Below are positions 12,697 to 29,749 of a DNA stretch of 64,000 nucleotides, piece by piece. The position numbers and the translations under genes were made by a program. Source of the DNA: Glandiceps talaboti (taxonomy: Eukaryota > Hemichordata > Enteropneusta > Spengelidae); assembly GCF_964340395.1 (NCBI RefSeq), contig NC_135553.1:12824501-12888500 (forward strand), written 5' to 3'. The notes under the pieces are model-generated. The model saw only the letters and a list, made by a program, of their open reading frames with translations. It was not told where the DNA came from and searched no databases. Numbering within the stretch: position 1 is the first letter of the stretch; each line of letters begins with the position of its first letter.

Positions 12697-13326
12697 GGCT
12701 GCATTCACAAATAATGGGGGGGGGGACGACCTAAAAATATTTTTCACATATAATAATGATGAAAACACATTTTGAGATACCCAATGTCTTTTTTATAACT
12801 TAAGTGTGTGTTGATCACAACTATTAAACCAACTGTAAAATGAGCACAGGAAGAGACTGCACAATATAGATAGCCCAAAATCACTGCAAAATGAGTATGA
12901 GATAGTCTATGGACAATTTCAAAGCATTGCACTATTTATCATACTCGACATCGGCTGATGGTATGTTGAACTGTCCTTAAGTGAATTTCAATCTTTTAAA
13001 TAAACGTTTTAAACTATCTTAGCCTTTTAACAAAAAATGGTGCAAAACATGTATATACACAAGTTCCTGTATAAAAAACAACTAACATCAATTACCATGT
13101 TTTCAGCTTCAATATACACTCAAGTAATGTTAAAGTCTGTGCAAATGAGTAAATCTGGAGATTCCAAATGTAAACATATTCATGCAATTACATTAGAGAC
13201 AATGTATGTATGTACATGTATGTATGTATGTATGTATGTATGTATGTATGTATGTATGTATGTATGTATGTATGTATGTATGTATGTATGTATGTATGTA
13301 TGTATGTACATGTATGTATGTATGTA

Positions 13327-13377
<51 letters not shown>

Positions 13378-13624
13378 ATGTATGTATGTATGTATGTATG
13401 TATTTAGGTATATGTATGTATGTATGTACACATGTGTATGTGTGTGGCTATATATATGTTATAAAAATAAATGTGTGTGTGTGTGGGGGGGGGACTTGAA
13501 CATTTCTGACCATGTGGAGGGGGGATCTGAATTTTTTGGGTTATAAAGGGGGGTGGGACTTGAAAAAAAATCTAATTTTGTCATGATTCCTCCGACCCCC
13601 CTCCCATTATTTGTGAATGCAGCC
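12697..13624. mobile_element. PIF/Harbinger-like non-autonomous element
   Basis: 928 bp with inverted termini (left GGCTGCATTCACAAATAATG, right its mirror ending GCAGCC), flanked by TTA on both sides. TWA target duplications and GGC-type termini are typical of PIF/Harbinger. It carries a long TGTA microsatellite (13203-13430) and no transposase. Copy B of the duplication has only TTAGGCTGC at the matching place. Confidence 0.75.
13203..13430. repeat. (TGTA)n/(TG)n microsatellite
   Basis: Long tetranucleotide tract with an internal TG run at about 13332-13360. Long open frames of Met-Tyr-Val-Cys or His-Thr-Tyr-Ile repeats on both strands are artefacts of the repeat. Confidence 0.95.
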
Positions 13625-13961
13625 TTAGACTGTGGTTCGAATTAGTGTGGCGGGGATCTGGAGGGGGGGGGGGCGCTTGGGAGAAATATTTTGGTTAAAA
13701 TGTTTTTGCAGATCTCTTTTCTTCGCGCTCTCAAAATATTTCATGGCCCCCGAAATTAACCCAAGAATTGTCGTAGCTTCCCCCCCCCCCCGTACGCATG
13801 TTTCAATATGTGCAAGTATACAGTACCCTCCCCCCCCCCCCGCGTTCCACTTCCCGCATTCTAGAGAGATCATGAACAGTGTGGTACACTACATTAAACT
13901 AAAATTCGAAATTAACTTTTGCGTCCATACATAACAATAAAATATTTCACACGCACGCACA

Positions 13962-13999
<38 letters not shown>

Positions 14000-14051
14000 T
14001 CATAATCAAATCATTAAAATATCTTGGCTCACCTTCTAGGTAGATCTCAGA

Positions 14052-17443
<3,392 letters not shown>

Positions 17444-18136
17444 ATATTATACATATGTATACGCTTTTTGCAACATAAAGAGAATATTAATATGCCTATA
17501 AGTGTATCATAAAAGTAAGGAACACTCGATTTCTAGATCAACACCATAACTCCCGCTCCACTAAAAAATTCACATGCATTACTTACTATAGGCGCGCTTT
17601 AGAATAAGTCGACCACCTTGTTCTATTTTGACCCTCTAGCATGAGGTAAAATGTTATTGCAGGTACCGAGAATTCTTATTGATGTTAAGACATGTTACAT
17701 GCAAGTAAGTCAAAACTTGATAAATCTGTATGCTTATAATATGTAGTCCTCATTTTTTCAAAACTCAGAATGTGACGTACGCCCACAAAGTGTGTGACCT
17801 AACGCCGTGACAGTCTTCCTATTCAAAGCTATGAGGAGAAATAGAATGAATGTGGTGGTTTTTACTGTTAAGATTGTCTGTAGTTTGCAATGGGGAAAAC
17901 TGTAACAACTCTGAATAAACCGTATTCCGTCACGCGAGATCGTATGAGATCACGCGTGACTCTCCATAGCAACAATTAAACATAGCGGTACGCAGGTCAA
18001 GCGGAACTGTCAAAGCGTTAGCAACGGCATTGTTCTAGTACGACGTCAATGTGTTCACTGTGCACCATCAGCTGAAGTATCGAAAGCCCTGAAAAGTTCT
18101 TAAGATACAATGTACACACAATTGATGTTGTTTTTA
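17444..18136. other. 3' flank of the SAM-Death gene
   Basis: No further exon is seen. AATAAA at 17914-17919, 471 bp past the stop, is a possible polyadenylation signal. Confidence 0.4.
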
Positions 18137-18198
18137 CCTCCCGTAAGGGTACGGGAGGTATTAAAATACAAATGTCTGTCTGTGTGTGTGTGTGTGTG

Positions 18199-18297
<99 letters not shown>

Positions 18298-19443
18298 GTC
18301 ATCATTTCCTAAAATTCGGCTGGCTAATGAAATTTGGAATATATAATCTTTAGGGTAATAGCTAGACCTGATTAGGTTTTCAGCCAGATTGGTTAATGTT
18401 TAATTAGAGAAATTTGCATATTAATGAAATCAAATAATTAAGCAATATCTTAAGACTGCATACTTCAATTTCAATATAATTTAGAAAATTCGTTATAACA
18501 ACATACATTTGTCCTATACAATTTGATGATGTACCTTACAGCGTTAACGAATAATTTGCATAATTAATTATTTTTGGTAATTAGGCTATATCTTAAGAAT
18601 GCATACTTCATATTCAACATAATTTAGTACATACGTTAACCATAAGAAAACACATATGTCCTATAAAGTTAGCTGATGTACCTTACAGTGTTAATGAATA
18701 ATTTGCATAATTAATGATTTTCGATAATTAGGCTATATCATAAGAATACATACTTCAATTTCAATATAATTCAGTACACATGTTAACAATAACAATCGCA
18801 CATGTCCTGTAAAGCTTGTTGATGTACCTTTCAGTGTTAATGAATAGTTTGCATAATTAATTATTCTTGGTAATTAGGCTATATCTTACGAATGCATACT
18901 TCAATTTCAATACAATTCAGTACATACATTAACCATAACAAATTGTGTATGTCCTATAAAGTTAGTTGATGTACCTTACAGTGTTAATGCATAATTTGCA
19001 TAATTAATGATTTTCGGTAATTAGGCTATATCTTAAGACTGCATGCTTCAATTTCAATACAAATTAGTACATAATGTTAACCACAACAAAGCAGGTATGT
19101 CCTATAAAATTTGGTGATATAGCGTACAGTTTTAATGAAAAATTTGCATAATTAATGATTTTAGGTAACTACGTTGTATCTTAAAAATGCAAGCTTCAAA
19201 TTTCGTATAATGAAGATTGTTGCTACAACTTTTACCTTTTATTGAGTATTTTGAATAATGAACGATATTCAGTAATTAAGCAGTATCATGCACTCTTCAA
19301 ATTCCGTATAATTTGGCACATACATTAACTTAAGAAAGCACGCTTGTCCAAAAACAAAGCCTGTTACCAAATTTTTTTTTAGTTTAATTAGTTATTTGCA
19401 TAATTAGTGATTCCCTTACGGGAGGCATTCAGTTTAAATCTGG
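18137..19443. mobile_element. CCTCCCGTAAGG composite element, copy 1
   Basis: It starts with a perfect inverted repeat, ACCTCCCGTA AGGG TACGGGAGGT, at 18136-18159. A TG/TCTG microsatellite follows (18176-18298), then degenerate tandem units whose TAATTAGGCTATATC core recurs near 18435, 18577, 18725, 18871, 19018 and 19161 (142-148 bp apart). It ends with CCCTTACGGGAGG and TTTAAATCTGG. Each unit carries ATTTGCATAATTAAT. No coding capacity. Confidence 0.75.
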
Positions 19444-19467
19444 TTCTTTCGTTTGTGTCCATTTTTA

Positions 19468-20458
19468 CCTCCCGTAAGGGTACAGGAGGTATTAAAAGGG
19501 GAATGTCTCTGTGTGTGTGTGTGTGTCTGTCTGTCTGTCTGTCTGTGTCTGTGTCATCATTTTCTAAAAATCGGCTGGCTCAATTGTAATGAAATTTGGG
19601 ATATATAATCTTTAGGGTAATAGCTAGACCTGATTAGGTTTTGAGCCAGATCTGTTAATGTTTAATTAGAGAAATTTGCATATTAATGAAATCAACTAAT
19701 TACGCAATATCTTAAGACTGCATACTTCAATTTCAATATAATTTAGTATATTCGTTAAACATAACAACTTACATTTGTGCTATAAAATTCGTTGATGTAT
19801 CTTAGAGCGTTAATGAATAATTTGCATAATTAATTATTTTTGGTAATTAGGCTATATCTTAAGAATGCATACTTCAAATTCAACATAATTTAGTACATAC
19901 ATTAACCATAAGAAAACACATATGTCATATCAAGTTTGTTGATGCACCATACAGTGTTAATGAATAATTTGCATAATTTATGATTTTCGGTAATTAGGCT
20001 ATATCATAAGAATACATACTTCAATTCCAATATAATTCAGTACACACGTTAACCATAACAATCGCATATGTCCTGTAAAGTTTGTTGGTGTACCTTTCAG
20101 TGTTAATGAATAATTTGCATAATTAATGATTCTTGGTATTTAGGCTATATCTTATGACTGCATGCTTCAATTTCAGTACAATTCAGTACATACATTAACC
20201 ATAACAAATTGTGTATGTCCTATAAAGTTAGTTGATGTACCTTACAGTGTTAATGAATAATTTGCATAATTAATGATTTTCGGTAATTAGGCTATATCTT
20301 AAGACTGCATTAAGTAGTATCATACACTCTTACATACATTAACCTAAAAAAGCACGCTTGTCCAAAAAACAAAGCCTGTTACCATAGTTTTTTTTAGTTT
20401 AATGAGTTATTTGCATAATTAGTGATTCCATTACGGGAGGCATTCAGTTTAAATCTGG
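19468..20458. mobile_element. CCTCCCGTAAGG composite element, copy 2
   Basis: Same family as 18137-19443 but shorter (991 bp), with units near 19698, 19843, 19991, 20137 and 20284. It interrupts a LINE 3' end: CCATTTTTA precedes it and TCTCGTCTTTTCC follows it, while the uninterrupted sequence is seen at 9410-9440 (minus). TTTA or TTA appears duplicated at the insertion point. Confidence 0.8.
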
Positions 20459-20462
20459 TTTA

Positions 20463-20570
20463 TCTCGTCTTTTCCTCTATGCTCTCCCCTACTAAGGGGT
20501 GCTCAGGAATAGTCACATCTCAATGTATTTTATATAATTTATTTAGCAATAATCATCTGAATCTGAAACA
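20463..20570 (+). mobile_element. LINE 3' end fragment interrupted by copy 2
   Basis: The sequence from TCTCGTCTTTTCCTC to the tail CATCTGAATCTG matches the minus-strand fragment at 9325-9432. Its upstream part lies at about 19444-19467, left of the inserted element. Confidence 0.65.
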
Positions 20571-21088
20571 TTTGACTACTATACTTGGAGTGATAGATCG
20601 TAGAAAACTGAACCCACATAAGCTTATACGGTATAGCATCCTGACTTTCAAGATTTGCCATTATTTATTATTATAGAGTCAATATTGTGCAAGCTATATC
20701 ATTATTGAGAGAGGATTTACAAAGAATATCAATTATTAAATCCTACATCAACAATATTACAAGGTGTAAGAAGCTGAAGATGAATCTACTACTCATGTTT
20801 AACTAGACTGCTGGCACACAGTGACTCATACTTCTTTTCACTAAGTATGATGAAATGTATATTATAGGATTTATAATACGCAATCTTCACTCAGGGAGCC
20901 TTCCATAATTACGAGGGGGTGGGCCGGGGGGGATTTATGGTATGCCTGAGGTGTAAAATGTGACCCTCCCCTACTCTTTTTTCTAAGATGTGACCATCCC
21001 CCCAATCCCAAGTTCTAAATCTGACCCCCCCCCCCCCATCTCAAAACGACAAATTCACTGATGGATGAAAATTATGTGGACAGATTGA
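20571..21088. other. Intergenic; one Harbinger-like end
   Basis: No gene. GGGAGCCTTCCATAATTACG at 20897-20916 followed by a G-rich tract matches the left terminus of the 33645-34381 element, but I find no matching right end, so it is probably a truncated copy. Confidence 0.4.
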
Positions 21089-21454
21089 AGGGACAGTAGT
21101 TGTAACTTTTGATGATTTATTTCAGTATGTTTTGTTCTGTGTATCAACTACAGTTTTCAGTTTCTTGTTCTACTTAACTCCATAACGCACATTGAAACAC
21201 TTCGATATATGTTTGGCAAACGCTTGTAAACACAGCCTGTATATGTACAAACTGCATTGTTATATTTGACAAGTGAATTTTAGCCTGGACTAAAATTATC
21301 AACAATAAAAGTGCACTTTACACATATACAGGTTGTGTTAACAAGCCAAATACAGGATATTTCAACCTGTTTTAAGGAGAAGAACAAGAAACTGCACTTG
21401 ACACACAGAGCAAAAGTATTGAAAAAAGATCATCAAGTTACAGATACTGTCCCT
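21089..21454. mobile_element. Foldback element at a TTAA-like site
   Basis: Two arms of about 140 bp are inverted copies (left AGGGACAGTAGTTGTAAC, right its diverged mirror ending CTGTCCCT). TTGA precedes and TTAA follows, as if a TTAA duplication had decayed. The start AGGGACAG resembles AGGGAACAG of the 9985-10330 element. Confidence 0.65.
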
Positions 21455-21614
21455 TTAATGAATTTGAGTACACGACACATATTTCTGCCATACATAAATA
21501 TCACCAAACTTACTGGTACATTATTTTTGTTTATAATTGATATCGTGATTTAAATGTGGTTCTTTAATTCCGTCACCTGGGTTGAAACCATATGTATCAA
21601 AGGCCTAGAAATAA

Positions 21615-21794
21615 ATGGAATCAGTCTACGTCAAACCACTAGTGAAACCAGCAACAAAAGTAATAGTATCCGGAATACCACCTTTTATTCCAAATGAAAC
21701 CATCGAACACGAACTATCAAAATTTGGCAAACTCCGAGTCGTGAGTACAGTGAAGACTATTCCACTGGGATGGGATATAAAAGTAAAAGTCTGA
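21615..21794 (+). pseudogene. L1-Tx1-type LINE ORF1 fragment
   Basis: A 59-codon open frame ends in TGA. Its core PPFIPNETIEHELSKFGKL followed by TIPLGW is the pattern I know from the N-terminal part of ORF1 proteins of Tx1-group LINEs of fish and amphibians. These are RNA-binding proteins of the retrotransposon particle. The rest of the element is absent, and the fragment lies just left of segmental duplication copy B. Confidence 0.6.
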
Positions 21795-24700
21795 AGCACG
21801 TCTGATGTGAACAAAGAATCTGTTCACCCATAAAAAAATGTACTAGCATCTGTTGCATTAGTAAACACACGCTGTACTTCGCCACTCAGTCAAGACAGAT
21901 TTGTTTCTTAATCCAAACAACAACACTACACAAGGTAGAAATCATAACTTTATTGCAAATTGCAATCAAAATATATCAAATATGAATCACAATATACAGC
22001 ATTTTCATGGGAGCAGACTTCTCCCACTGTTTTATTTCTCCTCACACCAAACAAGTTTCTGTGACATAGAACAAGAGCGAAATATACACTTCAGCATGTG
22101 TGGCATTACTACAGTGACAGTATTGGTTTCAACAAGTTAAGACAGACACACGCAAACTATACAACTATTATTGTGCAATGAGAACCATTACAAAATGGAT
22201 GATAATGGTAGTGTTGCCATGGTGATGTAATCGCGATGTAGAGATATAGTGTAAACACAGGCAGTCAATGGAAATGTATTTTTGTCTGTAGTATTACTTT
22301 GTTGATACCAATGTCACCGCTGTAGTAAAGATCTCTATGTCATCCAAATGATTAATAAAATATTATTACATAACACATAATAATGTAATGTCTATGTTTA
22401 GATTGTATAACTCTTGACAGTATGATACTGAACATGGCTTTCTGCCACCTAGCCAAGGAAAATAGAAAACAACACACACTCCCTTCTTCATGCACAACTA
22501 ACTACATGGGAAATTGACTCCAAATATAAATGTGAAGTATTAGGTAGTAAATGAACAAGTGATAATAGGTGGGATGTCAAAATGAGCAATTTCATAAATC
22601 GTCATGGGTTACTATGGTAATATGTATTCATTACTCTTATTCATATTATCACATCAAAAGTGTTCCATTTCATCCATAAATAATAAGTTTCATTCTTTGT
22701 TGTGAATCCAGTCATCAGATAACTTCAGCTGTCACCATTGGTCGGACCATATGAGTACATTTTGTGAATGACACTAGTGGCTTTCTTCAAGTATTGTACA
22801 TTTTTGGCCACTCAACAGCCAATAATTTAATATTGTATGGGCAAATTAAAGCGCAACAACTTATTTCTTTATCTTATAGGGTGGAGGAATAACAACAGCA
22901 CTGATATTTAGATTGAACTCTGAAGCTAAAGGTGATGACTTTACTGCATCCAAGAAAATGTCGTTGGTGGCGCTCTTATAGTCTATGCAGTGTTTGTCAC
23001 GGAATGTACGGCGTCGGTTCACCAACGGTTAACTTTATCTGTTGGTCTAGTACTGACCCCTCAAACAACACCAGGCTATATTTTAATGATATAAATCATT
23101 ACAGTTAAATGCTTCATTTCATTTCTGACCCCGATCGGTATAACTAAGGCAAAAAGGAGGGAACAAACCTAGGACACCTTTTGAAGCCAGTCTTGCTTCA
23201 TTGAACAATAATTGGTTTTATCATCTGGAAGGAACTTAGTCAAGAAGGAACTAGGCGTTTATAAAAGGTAGGTGTGTTTGGATTTGTTTTTAAATCTGTA
23301 ACTAGGTGACAATGTTGTAGGAAGGACGTACGCAATTTAGTGGTTTTGGAGATATAGGTAAATTCTGTTGGGCCCGGGGTCCTAAAAGCTTAGCTTACCG
23401 GGGTTTCCCTCCAAAATTATAGTGCAAGGTATAGATGTTCCTCATGCAGGTTTTAGCATAACCCCCCCCCCCCCCATCCCCTCCTTGTTACCCGGGATCC
23501 TAAACCGTACCAAAAAACACTGCAACTCTGTCTAGATATACTTCAGAACTTTAGTTTGTTCAGTTTTCGCAGTTTGCCTATTTTGATTTCTTAAAATAAA
23601 AACACCAAAAGACTACCCCTCTTGATTTATTGGATATTTACATAGACACGAAATGAAACGAGTCTCTTGGTTAAATCATGAAGAATTCTGTTTTGAAATA
23701 CCATTGGTGATGTATATGTACTTGGTCTTATGTACGAATGCAGACATTGCTTCAATTTCAAGTACACCTGGCATGTGTAAAACGTCTAAGCTATTCATTT
23801 CAAGGACGCACAATTTCGCATACCACACCTGTTTGCACTGTTCGACCACGTGATTAATATGTAACACCCTTCCATCTACTACTGTAACAGTAATCACATT
23901 ATGTGGATTATTTATGGTTACTGGCCATGGGTCGCTTGGTTCGACCAATGTATCATGACTGTACTTGTCTAACAGAGTCGTTGTCATAGTGACACTAATA
24001 TGTTGTGGTGTGTGCAATCAGAAAATATACAGTGGATTGACTAATTTATAAAGGACAGCATATATGGCATGTATCTCATGGCACGACCAAACATAATATA
24101 ACCTACCAATGAATCAGCCTTTGTTAGGCTGCGGGGTGGCTGGGGAGAAAATATTTTGGTCAATTTTTTTTTTCGCAGCCCCCCTCCCTTCGCATTCTCA
24201 AAAATATCATGGGCCCCCCAAAATTAACCCAAGAATGTTCTTTAATATGTGCAATTATACAGTACCACCCCCCGTTCCACTTCCCGCATTCTAGAGATGT
24301 ACAGTATGGTACACAACTACATTGAACTAAAAGTGGAAATCAACTTCTGCGTCCACACATAACAATGAGAGATGTCTTTACAAGTAGATGTGGGCTTTGC
24401 AAATAATTTAAAGGTGGGCTGTAACCTGTACTTGGATATACCACAGACCACTATAAAGTGGTCTGAGGAAATACTTATCCAGCAGGGCTTTCTCTTTCAA
24501 TCTAGATTTTGGGTAGAAACATCATTCCCATGATAACTAGTGAGTAGGGTGTGTGAGGGAGTGTCCGCCCATGGTAAGCACTTTTTTTGAAAACAAGGAC
24601 ATGACACATGTAGGAGGCCATTTAGTGGCGTAAAAATTCAAACCATACACATTATCGAAAGCCATAGAGTACTTGAAAATTGTCTTCAATATCCTAATTT

Positions 24701-24818
24701 TACTCTCAATTTATCATTATACAACTGTATGGCTCTATTATCTACACTTAAACAACTTATACAGATGTATTTGGCTGACACATACATGGACTTGAATTGG
24801 CTATTACTGCCTCAAAAT

Positions 24819-26961
<2,143 letters not shown>

Positions 26962-27341
26962 CAGAGACAGAGACAGAGTGATACAGACAGACAGACGGAG
27001 GAAGGCATACAAAAGTACATCCGCATGGCTGTCACCCACCTCATCAGTAAATATAGGTTTTAGAACATGATTTGCGGCGAAGCCACGAGATATTTTAAAA
27101 TTTACTCGGTAAATGACCGCTCAAATTACGAGCAAAATATTTCATCCCTCCCCTTCCAGACCATCAGAATTTTCATGCCCCCTCCCCTTTTTGAACCCCC
27201 AATTTCTTTCATGGCCTCAATTTCTACCAAGCCCCCCACCCTCCGTAAATTCTGACCGCAGCCTTAATGGGGGCGAAATCTAAATAAGTCAACATGTTTG
27301 GATACCTTAGTTTTGAGTTTTGTTCTCTACCTGTCCCTCCC

Positions 27342-27403
<62 letters not shown>
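27342..27403. repeat. (TCTG)n microsatellite
   Basis: About 15 TCTG units shortly upstream of the SAM-NHL start. Copy A has an AC repeat at the matching position (13966-13995). Confidence 0.95.
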
Positions 27404-27404
<1 letters not shown>

Positions 27405-27474
27405 CACACACACATGTACAATTCATAATCAAATCATTAAAATATCTTGGCTCACCTTCTAGGTAGATCTCGGA

Positions 27475-27858
27475 ATGGAGTCTCTCAGTGTGGACAATGT
27501 TTGCGAGTGGCTGAAAGAAATGAACTTCGAGGACTCGATAGTTGCGACATTTCGCAAAAGGAACGTGGAAGGAGAGGATCTTATTACTCTTACAAACGAC
27601 GACTTAATTGGCGATGGCTTCATGTTGAGGAATTTCGACGCCAGAAAGATCATACGACACAGGGACAAGGCCCTTGCAGATGGTTCGTTCACTAGTGATG
27701 AAAAACGACCGAAAGGAAAGACTGCGCCACTTCCTAGTAAGTGAATCTTCACGTGATCAAACTCGCTATAAAACAATATATGTTGACACAAATCATTACA
27801 AGTTCAAGTGTTCTGAAAGTTATTAATTGAACGACCTATTCAGTATTTTAACAACATT

Positions 27859-27904
<46 letters not shown>

Positions 27905-29193
27905 ACACACAAATTGAAGTACCGTTGTCTTCACACCTGTCCGTCCGTCCGTCCGTTTGTTTGTCTGTCTGTCCGTCCGTCCGTCCGTCCGTTTGTCTGT
28001 CTGTCCGTACGTCTGTCTTTACATGTCTATCTTCTGCATATCTGTCTTCTCGTTTCCTCTCTGTATTTCAAGTAGGAATTTGTCTGGAAAAGTACCACTA
28101 AACAGAGAATCAATTTGCATATGTCTAAAATGTTACACGCAATATCCACTTTTGAAAGTAAAAAGACCATTCAATCCCAGATAGATCGCACGAACTGGAT
28201 AAAGATTGATCAGATGTGTACCTTAACTTTCGTTCTGTTTATCTCTATGTTAAAATAGAGGGAATGCAATATAGTGGTTCAATATTTGTAAACTGGTCAC
28301 CACTGCAAAACAACCCCAATAAGTTGAAATGACTGACCCCAAATGAAATAATTGTTTTCCTGTTACTATCAGGAGCAACTTCACAGTCCGCCAAGAAGGG
28401 CGTGAGTGATACAGCGAGTCCAGCAGTGATCAAAACACCAAACGGCATGGCCTGGACTCCAAAAGATCAATTACTGGTGACCGATCCAAACAACCACAGA
28501 GTTCAAGTATTAAATTCTCGTCTGCAGTGCATCAAGATGCTAACGTTCGAGGATTCCGGCAGCAAGGAACCAGTCCTGCCTTGGGACATAGCGGTATCAA
28601 GGGATAACAAGTATTATATAACCGACATTGGTAACAAACAAGTCATTGTTACTGATGAAAACGACAAAATAATCAAAATTTTCGGTCACGATGAAGGGGA
28701 TCTCCGTGGTATTACTGTGACGGAGAGAGATGTGTTTGTTACCGACACCAGAGGCAATCGTCTAATTAAGTTCACACGAGAGGGTGTTAAGGTTGCAGAA
28801 GTCAACGGCTACGGTCAAAAGAAAAGTGATTTCAATTCGTTTAATGAGCCATGGTCGGTGACTGTAACGAGCGACCACAAGGTGTTTGTATCCGACCGCC
28901 AGAATCACCTTGTACACGTCTTTGATGATGATTTGAGATTCCAGTATTCCATGGGATCAAAGGGATCCGGTGATGATCAATTGAGATATCCGCGAGGCCT
29001 CGATGTTGATATCATGGATAACGTGTATATCTGTGATCTCGGCAATAACAAGATTGCAAAAGTGATAAAGAAGACGAAACTCATCGTTGTGCATAAAGTC
29101 ATATCACTTCCTACCTTTATGGCAATGAGTAAGGACAAGTCATGCCATCTTGTTGTGTCCCAGTTCAAAAAGGACAACATCACAGTGCTGTGA
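27475..29193 (+). CDS. SAM-NHL repeat protein
   Basis: Two exons, 27475-27736 and 28373-29193, joined in phase 1, encode 360 residues with ATG and TGA. Residues 3-68 are a SAM domain (VCEWLKEM, NVEGEDLITLTNDDL, ARKII). Residues from about 106 on form six NHL-type blades, a complete beta-propeller: starts near TPNGMAW, LPWDIAV, LRGITV, EPWSVTV, YPRGLDV and LPTFMAM, with typical VTDPNNHRVQV and ICDLGNNKI blade motifs. SAM domains oligomerise or bind RNA or protein, and NHL propellers (as in TRIM-NHL proteins) bind RNA or protein, so a scaffold or sensing role is a reasonable inference. No RING, B-box or coiled coil is present, unlike TRIM proteins. The N-terminus is 82% identical to the SAM exon at 14052. 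An acceptor TTCTAG lies 12 bp before the ATG, so a 5' untranslated exon is likely. Confidence 0.85.
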
Positions 29194-29741
29194 TGTCAAA
29201 ATGTGTCAACGTGACATGAAATCTCACCGGATTAAAATTAGCAATGCTAATTGTATGCAAATATTCACTTTTGCCCACAAAAATCCAACGAGATTAAAAA
29301 TCCAAGCACATTTAGTTTTCATTAGATATCAAAGGAACAAACTAGTTAGAGTATTCAGACTGAACGATCTGTCGTTGGTGGCGCTCCTGTTAACCATAAC
29401 GCGTGATGATCGGAGTGTACCTAACGACGAATCTTTCAATTAGTACTTGTATTTAGCAGTAGAAGAATATATTGGAAAACACCGCGTATTGTCATCGTCG
29501 TCACCAGCCTTCTTTGCGGCAACAGTAGAACAATCCCCACCCCAAGAGAGCAGAAGCATTACCTTTACTGACAATGACATTTCAGCTTCAGTTTATATCA
29601 GCTGACAGCGATCTATCGTATGCGATTTTAAATTTAGTTCTCAGAGAGAAACCTTCATCCTCGCCTATAGCTTTTTCTTTTTTATTTAGTTGGCGAATTA
29701 CATTGTGATTAATTCAAAACAGAACTGCGGAATGTATATAC

Positions 29742-29747
29742 AATAAA
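29742..29747 (+). promoter_or_regulatory. Candidate polyadenylation signal for SAM-NHL
   Basis: AATAAA 549 bp after the stop codon, just beyond the end of the duplicated block. Confidence 0.4.
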
Positions 29748-29749
29748 AT

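Noticed and set aside
13037-13546. Long Met-Tyr-Val-Cys open frames on both strands
   Set aside because: Direct translation of the TGTA microsatellite. Frame, composition and both-strand occurrence show no coding constraint. The same applies to 14429-14726, 15894-16466 and 18018-18346.
23676-24017. 113-codon minus-strand frame in duplication copy B
   Set aside because: The matching part of copy A (about 12270-12610) has indels and stops in this frame, and I see no domain or splice context.
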